64,000 bases of DNA from Trachythela sp. YZ-2020 (GCA_016169945.1 JADLSH010000158.1:779001-843000); one strand, 5' to 3'. Shown: positions 11,618 through 23,085, counted from the first letter of the stretch. Made by a program: numbers and translations. Notes: generated by a model not told the origin, from the sequence alone.

Positions 11618-13460
11618 ATGAAGTGTTGGACAATTCTTGCCTTGCTGATTACAGTCTGTGCTGTGTTTCTTGGTGTTGGACACACTGAAGAAACTGTCGA
11701 CGATTTTGAAGAGCAAGCTTTTGAAGATGTCAATAGTGACACTGAAAATGATGGGCAATTGTAAGTTTGTGCTTTTTGGTTTCTCTTCAATGATTTATTT
11801 TATGTATTTGCCTCATTTTTATTGCAGATATTTAATTTAAGGTTTAGATTATAATTTCGACTCGTGCAGTTGCATGTAAGAAGAATGCTCTAAGTTTGAC
11901 TCTATCAAACACCAAAGGTTTTCTCTGTGTGCTCTTGTTATCTTCTGCTTTTTTCAACACCAATAAGATCTAGATATGGCCCTTACTGAACCTCTACGAA
12001 CAACACGGTATATTCCTCAATTCAGAGAGAACGTCATGGACAGGGTTGATGAGACATCAAACGACGAAGATGAACCAGAAATGTTTAAACGTACACCATG
12101 GCGTCATCGTCGTCGCCGCAGTTCTCGTCGTCGCCGCAGTTCTCGTCGTCGCCGCAGTTCTCGTCGTCGCCGCAGTTCTCGTCGTCGCCGTTGTCGTCGC
12201 CATTGTCGTCGCCGTTGTCGCCGCAGTTCTCGTCGTCGCCGTCGTCCTCGTCCCAAGCCTACAACTACCAGCCCTACCACTACCACTACCACTACCACTA
12301 CCAGCCCTACAACAGTTAAAGGTAAGTCTAGCACCGCTACTTGATCTTAAGAGGAGTCCGGCAGAGTTAGAATAAAGTTAGTAAACCTGAGGCAGGGTAG
12401 CATGGGTGACAGGTGCAGTTAGCGCGTTGAGTTAAAATAATGCGTAAAATCACATGTAAAAACCTCACATCTTGTCAACATGATGTGTTCGCAACACACT
12501 TGTAGCAAGCTTGTCAACAAGTTGTAACAAGTTGTTGCATTGCAGGACGATAACAAGTTGTTGCATTGCAGGACGATAACAAGTTGTTGGAACAACTTGC
12601 AACAAGTCTGTTGAGTCAACAACCTTGTAGGTTTCTTCAAAGTGCCCTTTTCTCCACCTAAAACAATGGGGAAAGTGCCCTGCAATTTAAAGTATGCCTA
12701 TGGTATGGTGACAGCCAGAGTCGCCCTAGTAGTCTTGAAGATGCGGCCTTCATAATTTATCTGTAAGGAAAGATGACACTAGTGAGATAAGCATAAGCAA
12801 TTAAGCAAAAATGAGAAATTATAGCCAAACAGCTAATATGCAAAGCTTTCCAAAGTCAAAGACAAAGCAGAACAAATTTTCTTGTAAAATGTCTCTTCTT
12901 ACGCTTTATCCTAAGCCTGACTATCTTGTTGCGACTAAATGGAAACTACGCTTTAACTGCTTTATGTTTTAATAGCGTTCTATGCCTTGTTTCCATTTAG
13001 TTGTGACAAACGGAACCATATCAAGCTGCATGGCTGATGTAATGAAGTATAGCTATTTAAGAAATGAAAAAGTATCGAATGTAATGTGAAAGTTTGTGGA
13101 ACTAATGGCCAATCATGCAAAGTCTATGAGACACTTAATTTTATGTTTGTTGTTTTGTTAGTACTGCCGCAGTATAGTCCTCTCGGATGTTTTAAAGATG
13201 ATGCGACTAACCGAATATTACCAGATCTACTTAAAAATCTTCGAGACGAAATCGACTGGAACAATATAAATGCTACTATCGAAGATTGTGCTGAGGTCGC
13301 ACAGGAACACAATGTGGAGTATTTTGGTATTGAGTTTTATGGTGAATGTTGGGCAGCTATTAAGCCAGAAACTGTTCCGGATTATGACAAGTATGGACAA
13401 GCAAGCAATTGCTGGAGTGGAGTTGGAGGTGATTTGTCCATTTATGTGTACAAATATTAA
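11618..13460 (+). CDS. Secreted protein: acidic propeptide, Arg-Ser tract, Thr/Pro linker, WSC-like module (3 exons, 245 aa)
   Basis: Exons 11618-11760, 12026-12321 and 13162-13460 join in phase (738 coding bases); donors are GTAAGT at both introns. Residues 1-21 are a signal peptide (MKCWTILALLITVCAVFLG). Residues 22-66 are strongly acidic and end at MFKR, a likely dibasic cleavage site (residue 70). Residues 74-121 are mostly Arg in RRRRSS units, with Cys 104, 108 and 112; Thr/Pro follows (126-144). Residues 151-245 form a GCFKDD ... FGIEFYGECW ... NCW module with four Cys, like the WSC-type carbohydrate-binding modules common in cnidarian secreted proteins. The acidic part could neutralise the basic tract until cleavage, as in precursors of cationic peptides; that is inference. 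A cell-surface, matrix or antimicrobial role is equally open. The second-exon start at 12026 was chosen because it gives the right phase and matches the paralogous exon at 31614. A LINE tail begins just after the stop codon. Confidence 0.8.
12107..12240 (+). repeat. 18-bp coding minisatellite (CGTCGTCGCCGCAGTTCT)n
   Basis: About four to five units in frame encode RRRRSS. Further degenerate units add RRRRCRRHC. It is strikingly GC-rich against an AT-rich surrounding, and unit number probably changes easily. Open frames on the other strand and in other frames across this block are by-products. Confidence 0.9.
12450..12615. mobile_element. Short member of the ACAACTTG/CAAGTTGT MITE family, in intron 2
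   Basis: CACATCTTGTCAACATGATGTGTTCGC matches the left end of the element at 10690, and a 27-bp segment containing GTTGTTGCATTGCAGGACGAT is tandemly repeated (about 12532-12585). It sits inside intron 2 of the secreted-protein gene. Confidence 0.65.
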
Positions 13461-13464
13461 GATG

Positions 13465-14340
13465 ATCACAATATACAATACAATACAATAATACAATATT
13501 TAATTGAACACTCCCCTTTGGGGCTTTTCAGTGACAATTATATAGAGAATAATACATGGGTGCGCGGAAATACCAGATTTATTTCGAGTGTTGAACATGA
13601 TATCTCACGAGTGAGCGCAGCGAACGAGTGAGATATCATGTTCAACACGAGAAATAAATCTGGTATTTCCAAGCATCCATGTATTTTTCTGTTTATTATA
13701 TAAAGGACAGTCTTTTCAAACAAAATAAAATATCCATTTTCATAAACTTCAAAAGCGATAATTTTCACACGTGAGATTATCATAAATAATCAGTTTTATC
13801 AGTGCTCGAAATCTCTATAAAGCACTATACTTTATATAATAAAAAGTGATAATTACAATATAAATACTAATGTTGTAAGATACAATTTATGTAATTGTAA
13901 GCTATGGCTATAATCTACTATATTTGGTATTGCATGCGTTATGATAAAAAACTATCAAGTAAAATTCTCTTTAGTTTATATTTGAATTCACTAATTGTCT
14001 TACTAGCTTTAAGTTCTGGGCACAAATCATTCCATAGTTTGACCGCACGATAATAAAAAGTCCTCTGGCCTGACGCGCTTTTAAAAAGTGGAGTGTTCAA
14101 ATGCGAGGCTTGTCTGGTTAACCTTCCACTTACACTACCTCTACTTACAAATTGCGAACTTAGATAGGCAGGCGCAGTTCCCGCCATACACTTAAAAACC
14201 ATGACCGTTTCGCGATAATAGAGTTTAAGTTTTACAGGTATCCATCTTAGACCTTTAATACTAGAGTTATGTGGTTGAAAGTCACGCACAATCTTCGCGA
14301 AACCTCCTCGTGGGCTACTTGACAAGGGAGGGGGGGGGGT
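13465..14340 (-). mobile_element. 5'-truncated LINE (CR1/L2-like) 3' end
   Basis: On the minus strand 13939 to about 14300 encodes the C-terminal region of a non-LTR reverse transcriptase polyprotein: AYLSSQF, then FYYRAVKLWNDLCPELK and a final FKYKLKRILLD. The 3' tail (13465-13545) reads CACTGAAAAGCCCC ... and ends in ATTGT repeats. The same tail occurs on the SINE at 32.1 kb and the LINE end at 37.5 kb. Its end abuts the stop codon of the secreted-protein gene. A palindrome is inserted in the 3' UTR. Confidence 0.75.
13552..13686. repeat. Foldback palindrome in the LINE 3' region
   Basis: Arms 13552-13609 and 13627-13686 pair almost fully (GAAATACCAGATTTATTTC ... GAAATAAATCTGGTATTTC) around a short GAGTGAGCGCAGCGAAC centre. 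Typical of small foldback elements. From 13690 to 13939 only AT-rich UTR-like sequence is seen. Confidence 0.8.
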
Positions 14341-14490
14341 GAATTTTTTCAAATTATAAAAATACAATAAATATAATATATTTACTTGGGTTCTGTGTTG
14401 GCGAACAAACGTTTCGTGAAAATATTCGCCCCCCTGTCAAGTAGCCCACGAGGAGTTTTCGCGAAGATTGCGCGTGACTTTCAAATTATT
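14275..14490. repeat. Inverted repeat with poly-G ends
   Basis: AATCTTCGCGAAACCTCCTC plus GTGGGCTACTTGACA at 14290-14330 is inverted at 14430-14475. A GGGGGGGGG/CCCCCC run marks the inner sides. It lies at the 5' break point of the LINE fragment. Confidence 0.6.
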
Positions 14491-14589
14491 TTTAAACTTA
14501 CTGATCCTAAATGTGTTATGGGAGGTTTTTTCCTTTCAAGTGGAACTAATGTTTTCAATTTTTCAATTGGGACTATTCTACAATGAAGT

Positions 14590-15335
14590 ACTCTAAATAC
14601 ATAATATGAAGACGAAGAAGTGGCATTTATCGGGCAGAGATGCGGCGAGGCATTGCAATGGCTGCATACTTGACGAAATATTGAAGGACACAATGTCAAA
14701 GATAAAATACACTGCACTGCTTCAAAACTTGACGAAACTTGGTTGAAATCTTCTTTAGCCATCTATCATTATGTAAAAGTACAACAATTGGATGATACTT
14801 GCGAGACTCGGCGATAAAAAGCCAACAAGACGGCAAAATATGGCTGAAATCGTGTTTTGGTGGGGGGTAAGTGAAATAAAATGTATTATATTTAAACAAA
14901 ACAATGTCAATCCTTATGAAATCTACAATAATTATATTAAATTAAGCATAGTTTTTCATCCCATGATAAAAAATTTTAGGAAATAAGAAAATTTAATCTC
15001 TGCCAGGTATATTAGTTATTTCATGCATAATTAGCAGTTGACCTGGGGTGGTGCATGGTCATTTTCCTTCCAATAACCACCCCTAAAAGCAACCCTTCTA
15101 AATACTATAAGCACTTCAGAAAGGCTGTCGCTTTTGCTTTTCGGAAGTTAGAGCTATGTCGGCACTGCCGTTTCAGGGCGGGGTCATTTTCAGGACTTTC
15201 GTCCCGGATTCAGGTTTTCGCACATATGCCATGTTGACCGCCATGGTCATTTTACCATAAAACAGTTGAGATTGCCTGTGGTAAATGAAACGCATACAAA
15301 CTCCTATACAGGTCCTAGACCTAATACTGTACTTC
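14590..15335 (+). repeat. Repeat B, copy 1 (inverted relative to 60130-60890)
   Basis: Several blocks match the reverse complement of 60130-60890: GATAAAATACACTG(C/T)ACT, CAAAATATGG(C/A)TGAAATCG, and AACAGTTGAGATT. Both copies keep a mini-exon-like ATGG(C/A)TGAAATCGTGTTTTGG followed by a GTAAGTG donor. It may be a duplicated 5' gene part or a transposon end; I cannot name it. Confidence 0.6.
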
Positions 15336-15344
15336 CTAATACTT

Positions 15345-16490
15345 CCTTGTGGGACTCCGTTTACGACAGATAACGAGTTGGAGAGAGCTGAATGAATACG
15401 CACAACCTAGCCTGCGTGGCAGGCGTTCTATTGTCGGGGAGGGAGTGTTTTGTTTAGAGCGCGCTAGGGGAGAAGTTAGGGGGGGGGAGGAGAAAAGGCG
15501 AAGGGAGAGGCGACGACTACGGTTGGACAAATAGCTGTTGAACCATTGTAAAACTGATCGCGACATGCCTACATATTGAAATTTATTGAGTAAAATACTG
15601 TGATTTATATATCAAAAGTCTTGCTCATATCTAGCAAAACGATAGCTGTTGTTTTCCTTTTATCCATGGCATTTAAAATAAAATCATTTGTTCGAATTAA
15701 TGATGTCTCGGTTGAGTGCCACTTTTTATTGCTGCTTTGTTTTGTTTTTAGTCGGTCATTTACTACCAAATAGGGCATAAATTTATTCAAAGCAGTTCTC
15801 TCACAAATCTTTGAGAGTATGGGCAGCAGTGATATTGGCGGTTTTCCTGTGGGCATTGATAAAACAATCTCCTCAATTTCGCATTGACCATTGTTCTACT
15901 GGCCTAAAGCTAAATTGTTGTTCCAATGGAAAGCTCACCTTGGAACAAAAGGATTTTGTGCGAATTTATAGTTGCATTCTTGAGCAAGTGATTGTATAAC
16001 AACAGTCTTCTCACCAATGACTTATTAGAGTCATTTGCTACCACTTTCTCGTCCTTAGTAAAAGTTTTCCTGCTAACTGATTTCCTTGGGATACAGCGAC
16101 GGATAATTTTCCAGAGATGACCAATATTGTCAATATTATTGGGGTTGCTTTCTATCACACTAGCAACGTATTTCCCTATCTCTTAGGAATTTCCCTATCT
16201 CTTAGGATCGACTAACCCATGTCCAACTGCTGTTCACATGGAACCTTTCTCCACTTCAGTCTTCAAAGTTCTCATTTGAATATTTGCTACTACCACCAAG
16301 ATCTGCACCATATTCTTTCTCTGCGAGCCTCAATCCACGTCTTACTTCTCGTTTAAAATTTCTATAACCTGACCACGCCAGCGGATCGTTAGATTTCCTA
16401 GCTAATTTTCTCCATTTATCCTTAGTTCTCATCAACGCACGAATCTCGCCAGTCACGCAGGGATTTTGACGGCCTCGCAGTTTAACATTT
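15345..16490 (-). mobile_element. Decayed LINE reverse transcriptase (minus strand)
   Basis: Pieces in order on the minus strand: a basic linker (AEKEYGADLGG, 16256-16456), a segment with IDNIGHLWKIIRRCIPRKS (15910-16158), the RT start with PISLLPILSKICERT and STETSLIRTNDFI plus TTAIVLLDMSKTFD (15603-15856), then FNSYLSNRS and VVNGVPQGSI (15345-15566). Stops and frameshifts separate them. This is the CR1/Jockey-like arrangement. The YADD part and C-terminus are missing here. Confidence 0.75.
15403..15527. mobile_element. GC-rich insertion beginning AGCCTGCGTGGCAGGC inside the LINE
   Basis: The LINE reads FNSYLSNR on one side and RIHSALSNSLSVV on the other, which in this family are nearly adjacent. 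The intervening 125 or so bases start with a GCCTGCGTGGCAGGC palindrome and are G-rich, unlike the LINE. A CTAGCCTGCGTGC variant also stands at 52892 and 55584 upstream of the methyltransferase copies. Confidence 0.6.
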
Positions 16491-16864
16491 TAACGGGTGC
16501 GTGTGCATCTAGTATCGGATTGAATAAGGAGCATTCAATTAATCTTCAACATCTTCAAAACTATCGATAACTGCCCAAGGGGCCAGGGATATATCGCGGT
16601 TAAAGGCTTCACGGTCATATAATGTTTAAAGCTACGTGTTGTTTATATATGAGCTGGCTTCGTACGAGTCTTTTCCGAGCCAAGTACAATATATACCATG
16701 TCATGGTAGCATGGTCGATTCTTGGTGTAGTTATCAATGCAGAACGTCTGCACGATTAGTTTTTTATTGCTATTAAAATATTACAAACGTGCGGTGCCAG
16801 TGTGGGTAGAGTTTAGCAAATACGGCGGTTGACTGTGGTGTAAAACTTGACCTGAAAAATACCA

Positions 16865-16925
16865 TGAGAACTTCGACGTTTCGAGCGAAGGCCCTTCGGC
16901 CTTCGTCTGGTCGGTCTGGAAGTTA
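16865..16925. repeat. GAACTTCGACGTTTCGAGCGAAGGCCC repeat
   Basis: A dispersed repeat with an AAGGCC/GGCCTT hairpin and CGAAAC on the minus strand. A related block lies at 2484-2550. It somewhat recalls a hammerhead core but lacks an intact CUGANGA. From 16,490 to 17,600 nothing else is recognisable. Confidence 0.45.
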
Positions 16926-17599
16926 GATACATAAGGCAATCGGATCTAGAATCAGGCCACCAGGTCAAAAAGTGTTTACTGTATGACGTAATTATCGAAA
17001 GGGTTAAGTAATGATTTAACAAGAGGCATAGAAATATATAGTATATAGTTAACTCATCTATACCCAACACTACCCCTCTGCATGAAGTGTGTCAAATTTT
17101 CTATTAAAATATACTTACTGTGCAAATCATGAAATAGAGATTTTTTGAAATGGCCTTCTCTTTCAAACAGGATTGGAGAACCAATGCCGTAACAGTGCTC
17201 TCAATTTCTGGAAAAAAATAAAGGATAACTATAATTAGTAAAACATAAGTCGAGAAACAAATGTCGAAGGTCACTTTTTATATCATTAAAAAAAAAAAAT
17301 AAATAACTTGATCTACTAGACAATCGTCAGTCAAAAAATAGAGCAAAAACCAAAAATCAGCCTGAGATAGTAACAACTGAAACAACAAAGCAAGCATTTG
17401 AGCACGTCAGGTTTGTGAGTCACTAACCTTTCAATTCATTCACATATCTATATATTATTTTTATTTTTTTTTTTGGCCATTTGAAAATGAAGAAATAAGT
17501 GGCATACACCGTATATCGCGCTTGTGACTTGATGATGACATAAGAGGAATTTTTTTAAATCTTAATTTTAACGTCATCGCATTACGTCATCGTACAAAA

Positions 17600-17720
17600 T
17601 CTTATCCGAAGTGTGAAGCGCCGTGCGCGAAACTAAATTCGCTCGGAGGATATTTACCCCGGTATGAAAAAACAGGAAGTGGAATCCAAAGTCGTCCGCC
17701 GCGATGTCATGGACGGTTCA
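17600..17720 (+). repeat. Repeat C, copy 1 (partner at 43630-43740)
   Basis: GAAGCGCCGTGCG, GGATATTTAC(C/A)CCCGG, and GGAA(A)TCCAAAGT(C/T) occur in the same order at 43637-43725. Both lie upstream of transposon-like short exons, so they may be the 5' end of one element family. Confidence 0.55.
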
Positions 17721-17898
17721 GGGTTTTCTACGTTATACGCATGCGCGAATTCAGGTCGAGAGAAACATCGGATAAACATTTTTAAAAGATTTACGGATAA
17801 AGATTTTGTTATGCATCAAAAATGATTTTTAATACTCAGGCTATTGGAAAAACATACCGATAAACAGAGTCTTCAAAACAAAATAAACGAGGAGTCGA

Positions 17899-17937
17899 AT
17901 GGCTGAAAAAAGAACACTTTTGAAGTTTTTTAAACGG
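17899..17937 (+). CDS. Possible first coding exon (MAEKRTLLKFFKR), partial
   Basis: ATGGCTGAAAAAAGAACACT opens 13 codons that end at a good donor, CGG|GTAAGTG. The peptide RTLLKFF resembles the short PIP-box-like N-termini of some transposon-derived proteins. I found no following exon. From 17,940 to 19,150 there is only AT-rich sequence with TTTGGCCCCGGG repeats near 18,640-18,670. Confidence 0.25.
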
Positions 17938-19159
17938 GTAAGTGTCTATTTTTCATATTTTAGTTTGTGGATTTGCAGAAGCGTATGTCACTCTGTCAAG
18001 TTATTATAATATCGATTAAACCTAAAAGGGATTTTAGCAAGTTTAAATTTGAATTTTGAAGAAACGACGTAATGTCAAAAACTTCAAAGATAAATTTCAA
18101 AAACTTTAAAGATAAATTTAAAAAAATATACTGTCAATTGTCAAAAAACAGTTGAAGTTTTCTGAACATTTTTGACGTTTTTGTGAAATGTCTAAGGTTA
18201 AATTTTACAACAACCAAAGATAAAAGAGTGCGTAATAACATATCTACTTTATCTAGTGGGGCAATTCATAATTTTATAGTTAAAAGTACAAATATTTATA
18301 TTACTCTTTTATCATTTTGTACCAAAAGTAAAAGAATTGTGTGTTGCTATGGTTACAATGAATTGACCGAATACTTCATGTTACAATAAATTTTGATTCC
18401 TGAGTTCGAATAGGCGAGGGGATTCTGCACGAGTGTATTTCTAGTATTTGCTATAACCTGTACCAAGGTGGGGTTCTTTTGGGTGAAATGCCGCTTAGAG
18501 TGTTAAACCCATTTTAATATTATCATTATACGACTAGACAGTACAGATGAAAGATTCTCACCATAGGATTTGTATATATATGACCCAGAAGTTTCCAATC
18601 GTTTCTGCAGAAACTAAGGTTATTTCAGCCCCATGGCTGAATTTGGCCCCGGGGTTGAAAAATTTGGCCCCGGGTGTGGGCCCTGGCATCCATATTTTAA
18701 AATAAAATTTTATCTAAGTCTTTATACTCAATCCTATTATAAATTGAAATCTCAAATTATTATTCAATTTTAATTACCTGCTTTTTGAGGTTATTTTTGG
18801 AGAAATCTAAATCCGTGTCGTTATGTCGTTTGTATTTTAATATATCAGTGATTCAAACATAAATATTACCATGAATTACCAGCATGCTTTGTGGCCTTTG
18901 CTAGGACGCAAATATGGAAGAATGTTTTGACACGAAATTTATAGTTTTTATACGATCTACGCACTTTATTGAGTTAAAATAAAACGAGTTCGTGAATCAT
19001 GTTGTGTTATTGTATAAAATATGGCCTTTGACTAGCAAATATTCAATGTTTTTTTCCAACTGATGAACGCAACTCCATACTTAATATTATGATTCAAGCG
19101 CTGGCACGGGGACGGGCATGTATATTTCAACAATATAAATGGCATAAATACAGTACCTC

Positions 19160-19241
19160 TTCATCTTCAAGAATAGAGATGGTAATCTCCTTCAAACACG
19201 CATTTATTAGAGTTTCGCGTAAAGAAGAATCCATCTTCTGA
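19160..19241 (-). CDS. Possible 5' coding exon on the minus strand, partial
   Basis: A polypyrimidine-CAG acceptor precedes AAG ATG at 19235, followed by MDSSLRETLINACLKEITIS and an acidic ILEDEE, then GTACTG as a possible donor. A 5' UTR exon ending AAATTG|GTATGT may lie at 19333-19440. No further exons are recognised, so the product is unknown. Confidence 0.25.
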
Positions 19242-19825
19242 AACGAAAGGAAATCACAATTAAATATTAGATGATATTTGATATAAAAATACTTTGAGAA
19301 TATCATACATAAATCGCGTTTTATCAACTCGTGTGGAACATACCAATTTAACAAAAAAGTCGATTCCTTTTTGCTCTTCGTAAGAATGCCAATGTGCAGT
19401 TTAACATACGAACTAACAGCCGCGACAACACCAGAAAGTATAAAAAAAAAAAAAACTCGAAGCGGAATATAACCAAACGAAATTGCCGCACAAAATTTGA
19501 TCTCATGTTATGCCTATAATATGGTATTCCATGCCATATAGAGAGTTACCGGAGTTGTTGGAGCGCGTGGGGCCTCGGAACCCGGTATTGTGCGTCACGT
19601 CTCGTATACCACATCTACTGAGAATATTTTTGTGTTTCTGACAAAAATATGGCCTAATGGCTTGCTTTCGTTGCAGAATTTGTCTCGAATTTGTGTCAGA
19701 ATCTATTCAAACATTAGTAAAGTATATTGGCAGGATTCATCAAAATGAACCGAATTTCCATATCGTTTGTGGTATCAAGAGGGTTGCGCGAAAACATTCA
19801 AACACCCCAAGAAACGGAGTTAACT

Positions 19826-20175
19826 TAGCAATACCAATATAGGTGTTACTTTAACACCCATGTTCTACCTCCAGAAACGGTGCTAATTTAGCACTATATA
19901 CGAATAACAAATGTTTAACACCCGTAGAGGTGTTATTTTAAAACCCAAAAATTAGCACCAGAAACCGGTGTTATTGTAACACTTGCACTCCTCTTGTAGG
20001 TGCTAATTTAACACTTCTAAAGTGGTGTTAAACAAATCGAGTGTTAAATTGACCCTTTGGAAATATTTGTATTGCTTTGGTGTTAAATTAGCACTGAATT
20101 AGGTGCTAAAATGACACTTTCTATTTAGCACCACCCTTAGGTGTCAATCTAACACTCTATAAATTAACAGTGCAC
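19826..20175. mobile_element. MITE built from GGTGTTA/TAACACC repeats
   Basis: More than a dozen copies of GGTGTTA, GGTGCTAATTTAGCAC and their complements alternate over 350 bp, ending in ACACTCTATAAATTAACAG. The pattern, many short inverted words with unrelated spacers, is shared with the AATTGGTT-type block at 38.2 kb and the CAAGTTGT block at 10.7 kb. No ORF. Confidence 0.7.
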
Positions 20176-20249
20176 CTGAGTAAGAAATTTGGCAAAGAAA
20201 GCATCGGTCTATATAGAGATAGGCCGTCAACTGAAGGCTAAAAATATGC

Positions 20250-22450
20250 CTAGAAAGTGATTTTCGTTGCACATATCGCGAGGCTAATGATTTCTTTCAT
20301 AAAGTAGAAGAGGAGCATGCCATATCAAATAATCAAAAAAGCCCCCAGTCATAAGTGTGCACAAGAATGAGAAATCGACTATATTCCGGCGATGACGTCA
20401 TCTATAGTTTCGAAAAACAAAAATGTTCGAATTTCGAAAAATGTTTAACACCATCAGATAGATGTACATAATTGGACAAAAAAACTATATTACGCTGATA
20501 ACTTTCAGTCATTTATTACTGAGATATCGCTTAGCAAATTTTTAAAAATGATGAGTCAACATTTTTGTTGCTCCAGTAAAGCTTCTATTGACAGACTGTA
20601 TGTAGGGGAAGGGCTTATATAGCACTAGTACCTTAAATTGTGCACCACAGTATGTGAATTAAAGGCATGTTTGGAAATCAGAAAATTGTGAAATGCGACT
20701 AAAAATTCAAATTGTTTACCCGTCACCCAAACCCTTTGAAAGAAGCCTAGAAAATGAAATCCGTTGCACATGTCGCGAGACTAACTAATTTTACCATGAT
20801 CAGACAGTTCTTTTTTAGTGTAGTTTAGAAAAAGTTGCAAGAAAAATATTACATGGCCAAATTTTACCAATGCACGCTGAACACAAGCAAGCCATGACTT
20901 CTTACAAGCTTAGTATTACCCTGGTATTACTCAACAGGCACAATGTCAATGGACATCGAAAATCCTCTAAGATCTGATCGAATTATGTTAGTTATACAAT
21001 AAAAATCGCTTTTTTAATGAAAGTTTGAATGTTCTTCTAATATTAAATGCGTTCTCGTTGCAAAAACCTGTTGACCAGCGGGAATGCCTGGGAGTCGGAA
21101 AATAATGCCCGGGGAGTACTAATGTACTGACAAATTTTGACTCTATGAGTAGAAACATTGCATTGCATTTTATTGTTTTATAAACTACTGATCTGATCTG
21201 ATCGAATTGTCCGGGAGTCGGAAAAGAATGCCCGGAGTAAAATTATGTTAGTTATACGATTACTCCGTCAGAACAAAAATCATAATACCTTACAATAATT
21301 TAATATCATAGTGCATTAAAACAAACCAAACCAGTAGTGCACTAAACAAATTTCGACACTAGCAAGTAGCAATGTTAACAATTGACGTCGCGTTGCAGAG
21401 CGTCATTAATCTTTTGACATGTTTAATTTGTATCAGTCACAATTCATAAAAGGCTGGTCGTTATAGGCTATAGTCCAATCATGTATATTATTATATAATC
21501 TTCATTCTTGGATGCAGGAATAATTAAAGCAGTAATAATTTCTACATGTGAAATACACGATCTTTATATATAATTAGACTTTATTTAGTTCCATAGCCAA
21601 ACATACTCATATATGATTTATGTTCTGACGGCCTAATCGTATAACTACTTTACAAAGACAAGCAACAACTGATTTTGTTCAATAATTTAAAAGATACAGA
21701 CGATTTTCGAATATGTTCATTAGAAAAAAACGAGCCACAAGTTATCTCATTTGAATATCACATAAGTCTAAATATCTCAAGACCTAGATGAAATGTGGAA
21801 AACCTGTAAATTGATATTCCACATTATGTTAAGAGTACTTTCAAATCAAGCAATGCTAATTTTCGTGTCATGTCACTTTTAATTGTTTTTTATTGCGTAT
21901 AACCATAGATCTATGTGTATAACTAATATAATTTTACCCCGGGCATTCTTTTCTGACTCCCAGGCATTCCTGGGCATTCAACGAATCTCACCGGGCATTC
22001 ATTAGTAGGACCCGTTCGAGCGAGAGAAATGCCTTTCTACATCTTCGTCAGTATAAAACAAGTCGTACGAATTACGACAGATTTCTCATTTCTGGCCTTC
22101 GAGCTTGGCCCATCTCTCACAACAAGCAATAAGAGAGACGTTTCTCTGTAACTTTTACAAGTGATTGCGATACATCCTCAAAATGAATAAAACATTTATT
22201 CAATTTTAAATGCTTAAGTGAGCAGCTTGTTTCAGCGGCCATATTGCTTTGATACACGCGTGGCAACTACGCTGCCATGGAGACATGGCGTAAACGAAAC
22301 ATTGATCGATATTATCCAAAGTTTCATGTCTCTTTTCTACCTATTGTGCACACTAGTGAACGGGGGCTTTGTATTTCCTGAACAAGGAGACTAATATGCA
22401 TTGTGTTATGGCGGAATTTTTTAGCCTCGCGACATGTGCAACGGACTTGA
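20250..22450. repeat. Non-coding region with several inverted repeats
   Basis: CGTTGCACAT(A/G)TCGCGAG(G/A)CTAA occurs at about 20265 and 20765 and inverted at 22423-22450. A second pair, GTCGGAAAAGAATGCCCGG with TAAAATTATGTTAGTTATA (21190-21260), is inverted at 21918-21965. GAATGCCTGGGAGTCGG (21080) is another arm. These look like ends of one or two non-autonomous DNA transposons. No ORF of substance is present. Confidence 0.6.
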
Positions 22451-22469
22451 AAGATAGAGCAGGACAGGT

Positions 22470-23085
22470 GACGGCCTAAGATGACGGTTTCGCTATTATA
22501 AAAAGTAAATCAGTACGTTTAGCAGACAAAACAAGAAAATATCTCCACAAAATTTTCGAGCAGTTTGACCTAAAAATTACCGCCGAATCAAATTTACGCA
22601 TAGTAAACTTTTTAGATGTAACTTTCGACCTTAACAATGGAAAACATAGGCCCTATAGGAAGCCCAATGACGATACACTATACATAAATATGCACTCTAA
22701 TCACCCACCGAGCATCACAAGGCAACTACCTGCATCAATTAACAAGCGCATCGCACTTCTTTCATCAGATGAGCAAACTTTTCAGGAATCTGCACCCATA
22801 TATCAGAACGCACTTAGGCATAGCAGCTTTAATCATGAACTTAGCTACACTCAGCACACACCGCAACAACAACGCAGGAATAGGCAACGCAACATCATTT
22901 GGTTCAACCCACCATTTAATTAGCATTTTCCACCGCACCACAAGCTCCATAATTTTTTTAACAGAAATACAGCTAAAGTAAGTTACAGCTGCATGAACAA
23001 TGTCAAGTCAGTAATCACTAAACACAATGCACCCATATCTAGGAATAACAAGCCACAGGACAGGGACACTACCAATTCATAGCCA
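22470..23085 (+). mobile_element. Penelope-like element, reverse transcriptase C-terminal part
   Basis: A continuous frame reads TRKYLHKIFEQFDLKI, FLDVTFDLNNG, PYRKPNDDTLYINMHSNHPP, ASINKRIALLSSDE and RQRNIIWFNPPFN; after a stop and deletion it continues with HKLHNFFNRNTAKVSYSC. This is the thumb/C-terminal region of Penelope-like retroelement RTs. The N-terminal RT with its catalytic motif is absent and the GIY-YIG domain does not follow here (a fragment is at 30.4 kb). Confidence 0.75.

Noticed and set aside
12046..12375. Alternative frames over the Arg tract (Val/Ala-rich, Ser/Pro-rich, and a minus-strand Arg-rich frame)
   Set aside because: They are shadows of a repeated GC-rich coding sequence; only one frame agrees with the splice phases and with the paralogue.
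16865..16925. Hammerhead ribozyme in the GACGTTTCGAGCG repeat
   Set aside because: The minus strand has CGAAACGTC but CAGACGA in place of CUGANGA, so a core residue is wrong; the copy at 2484-2550 is worse.
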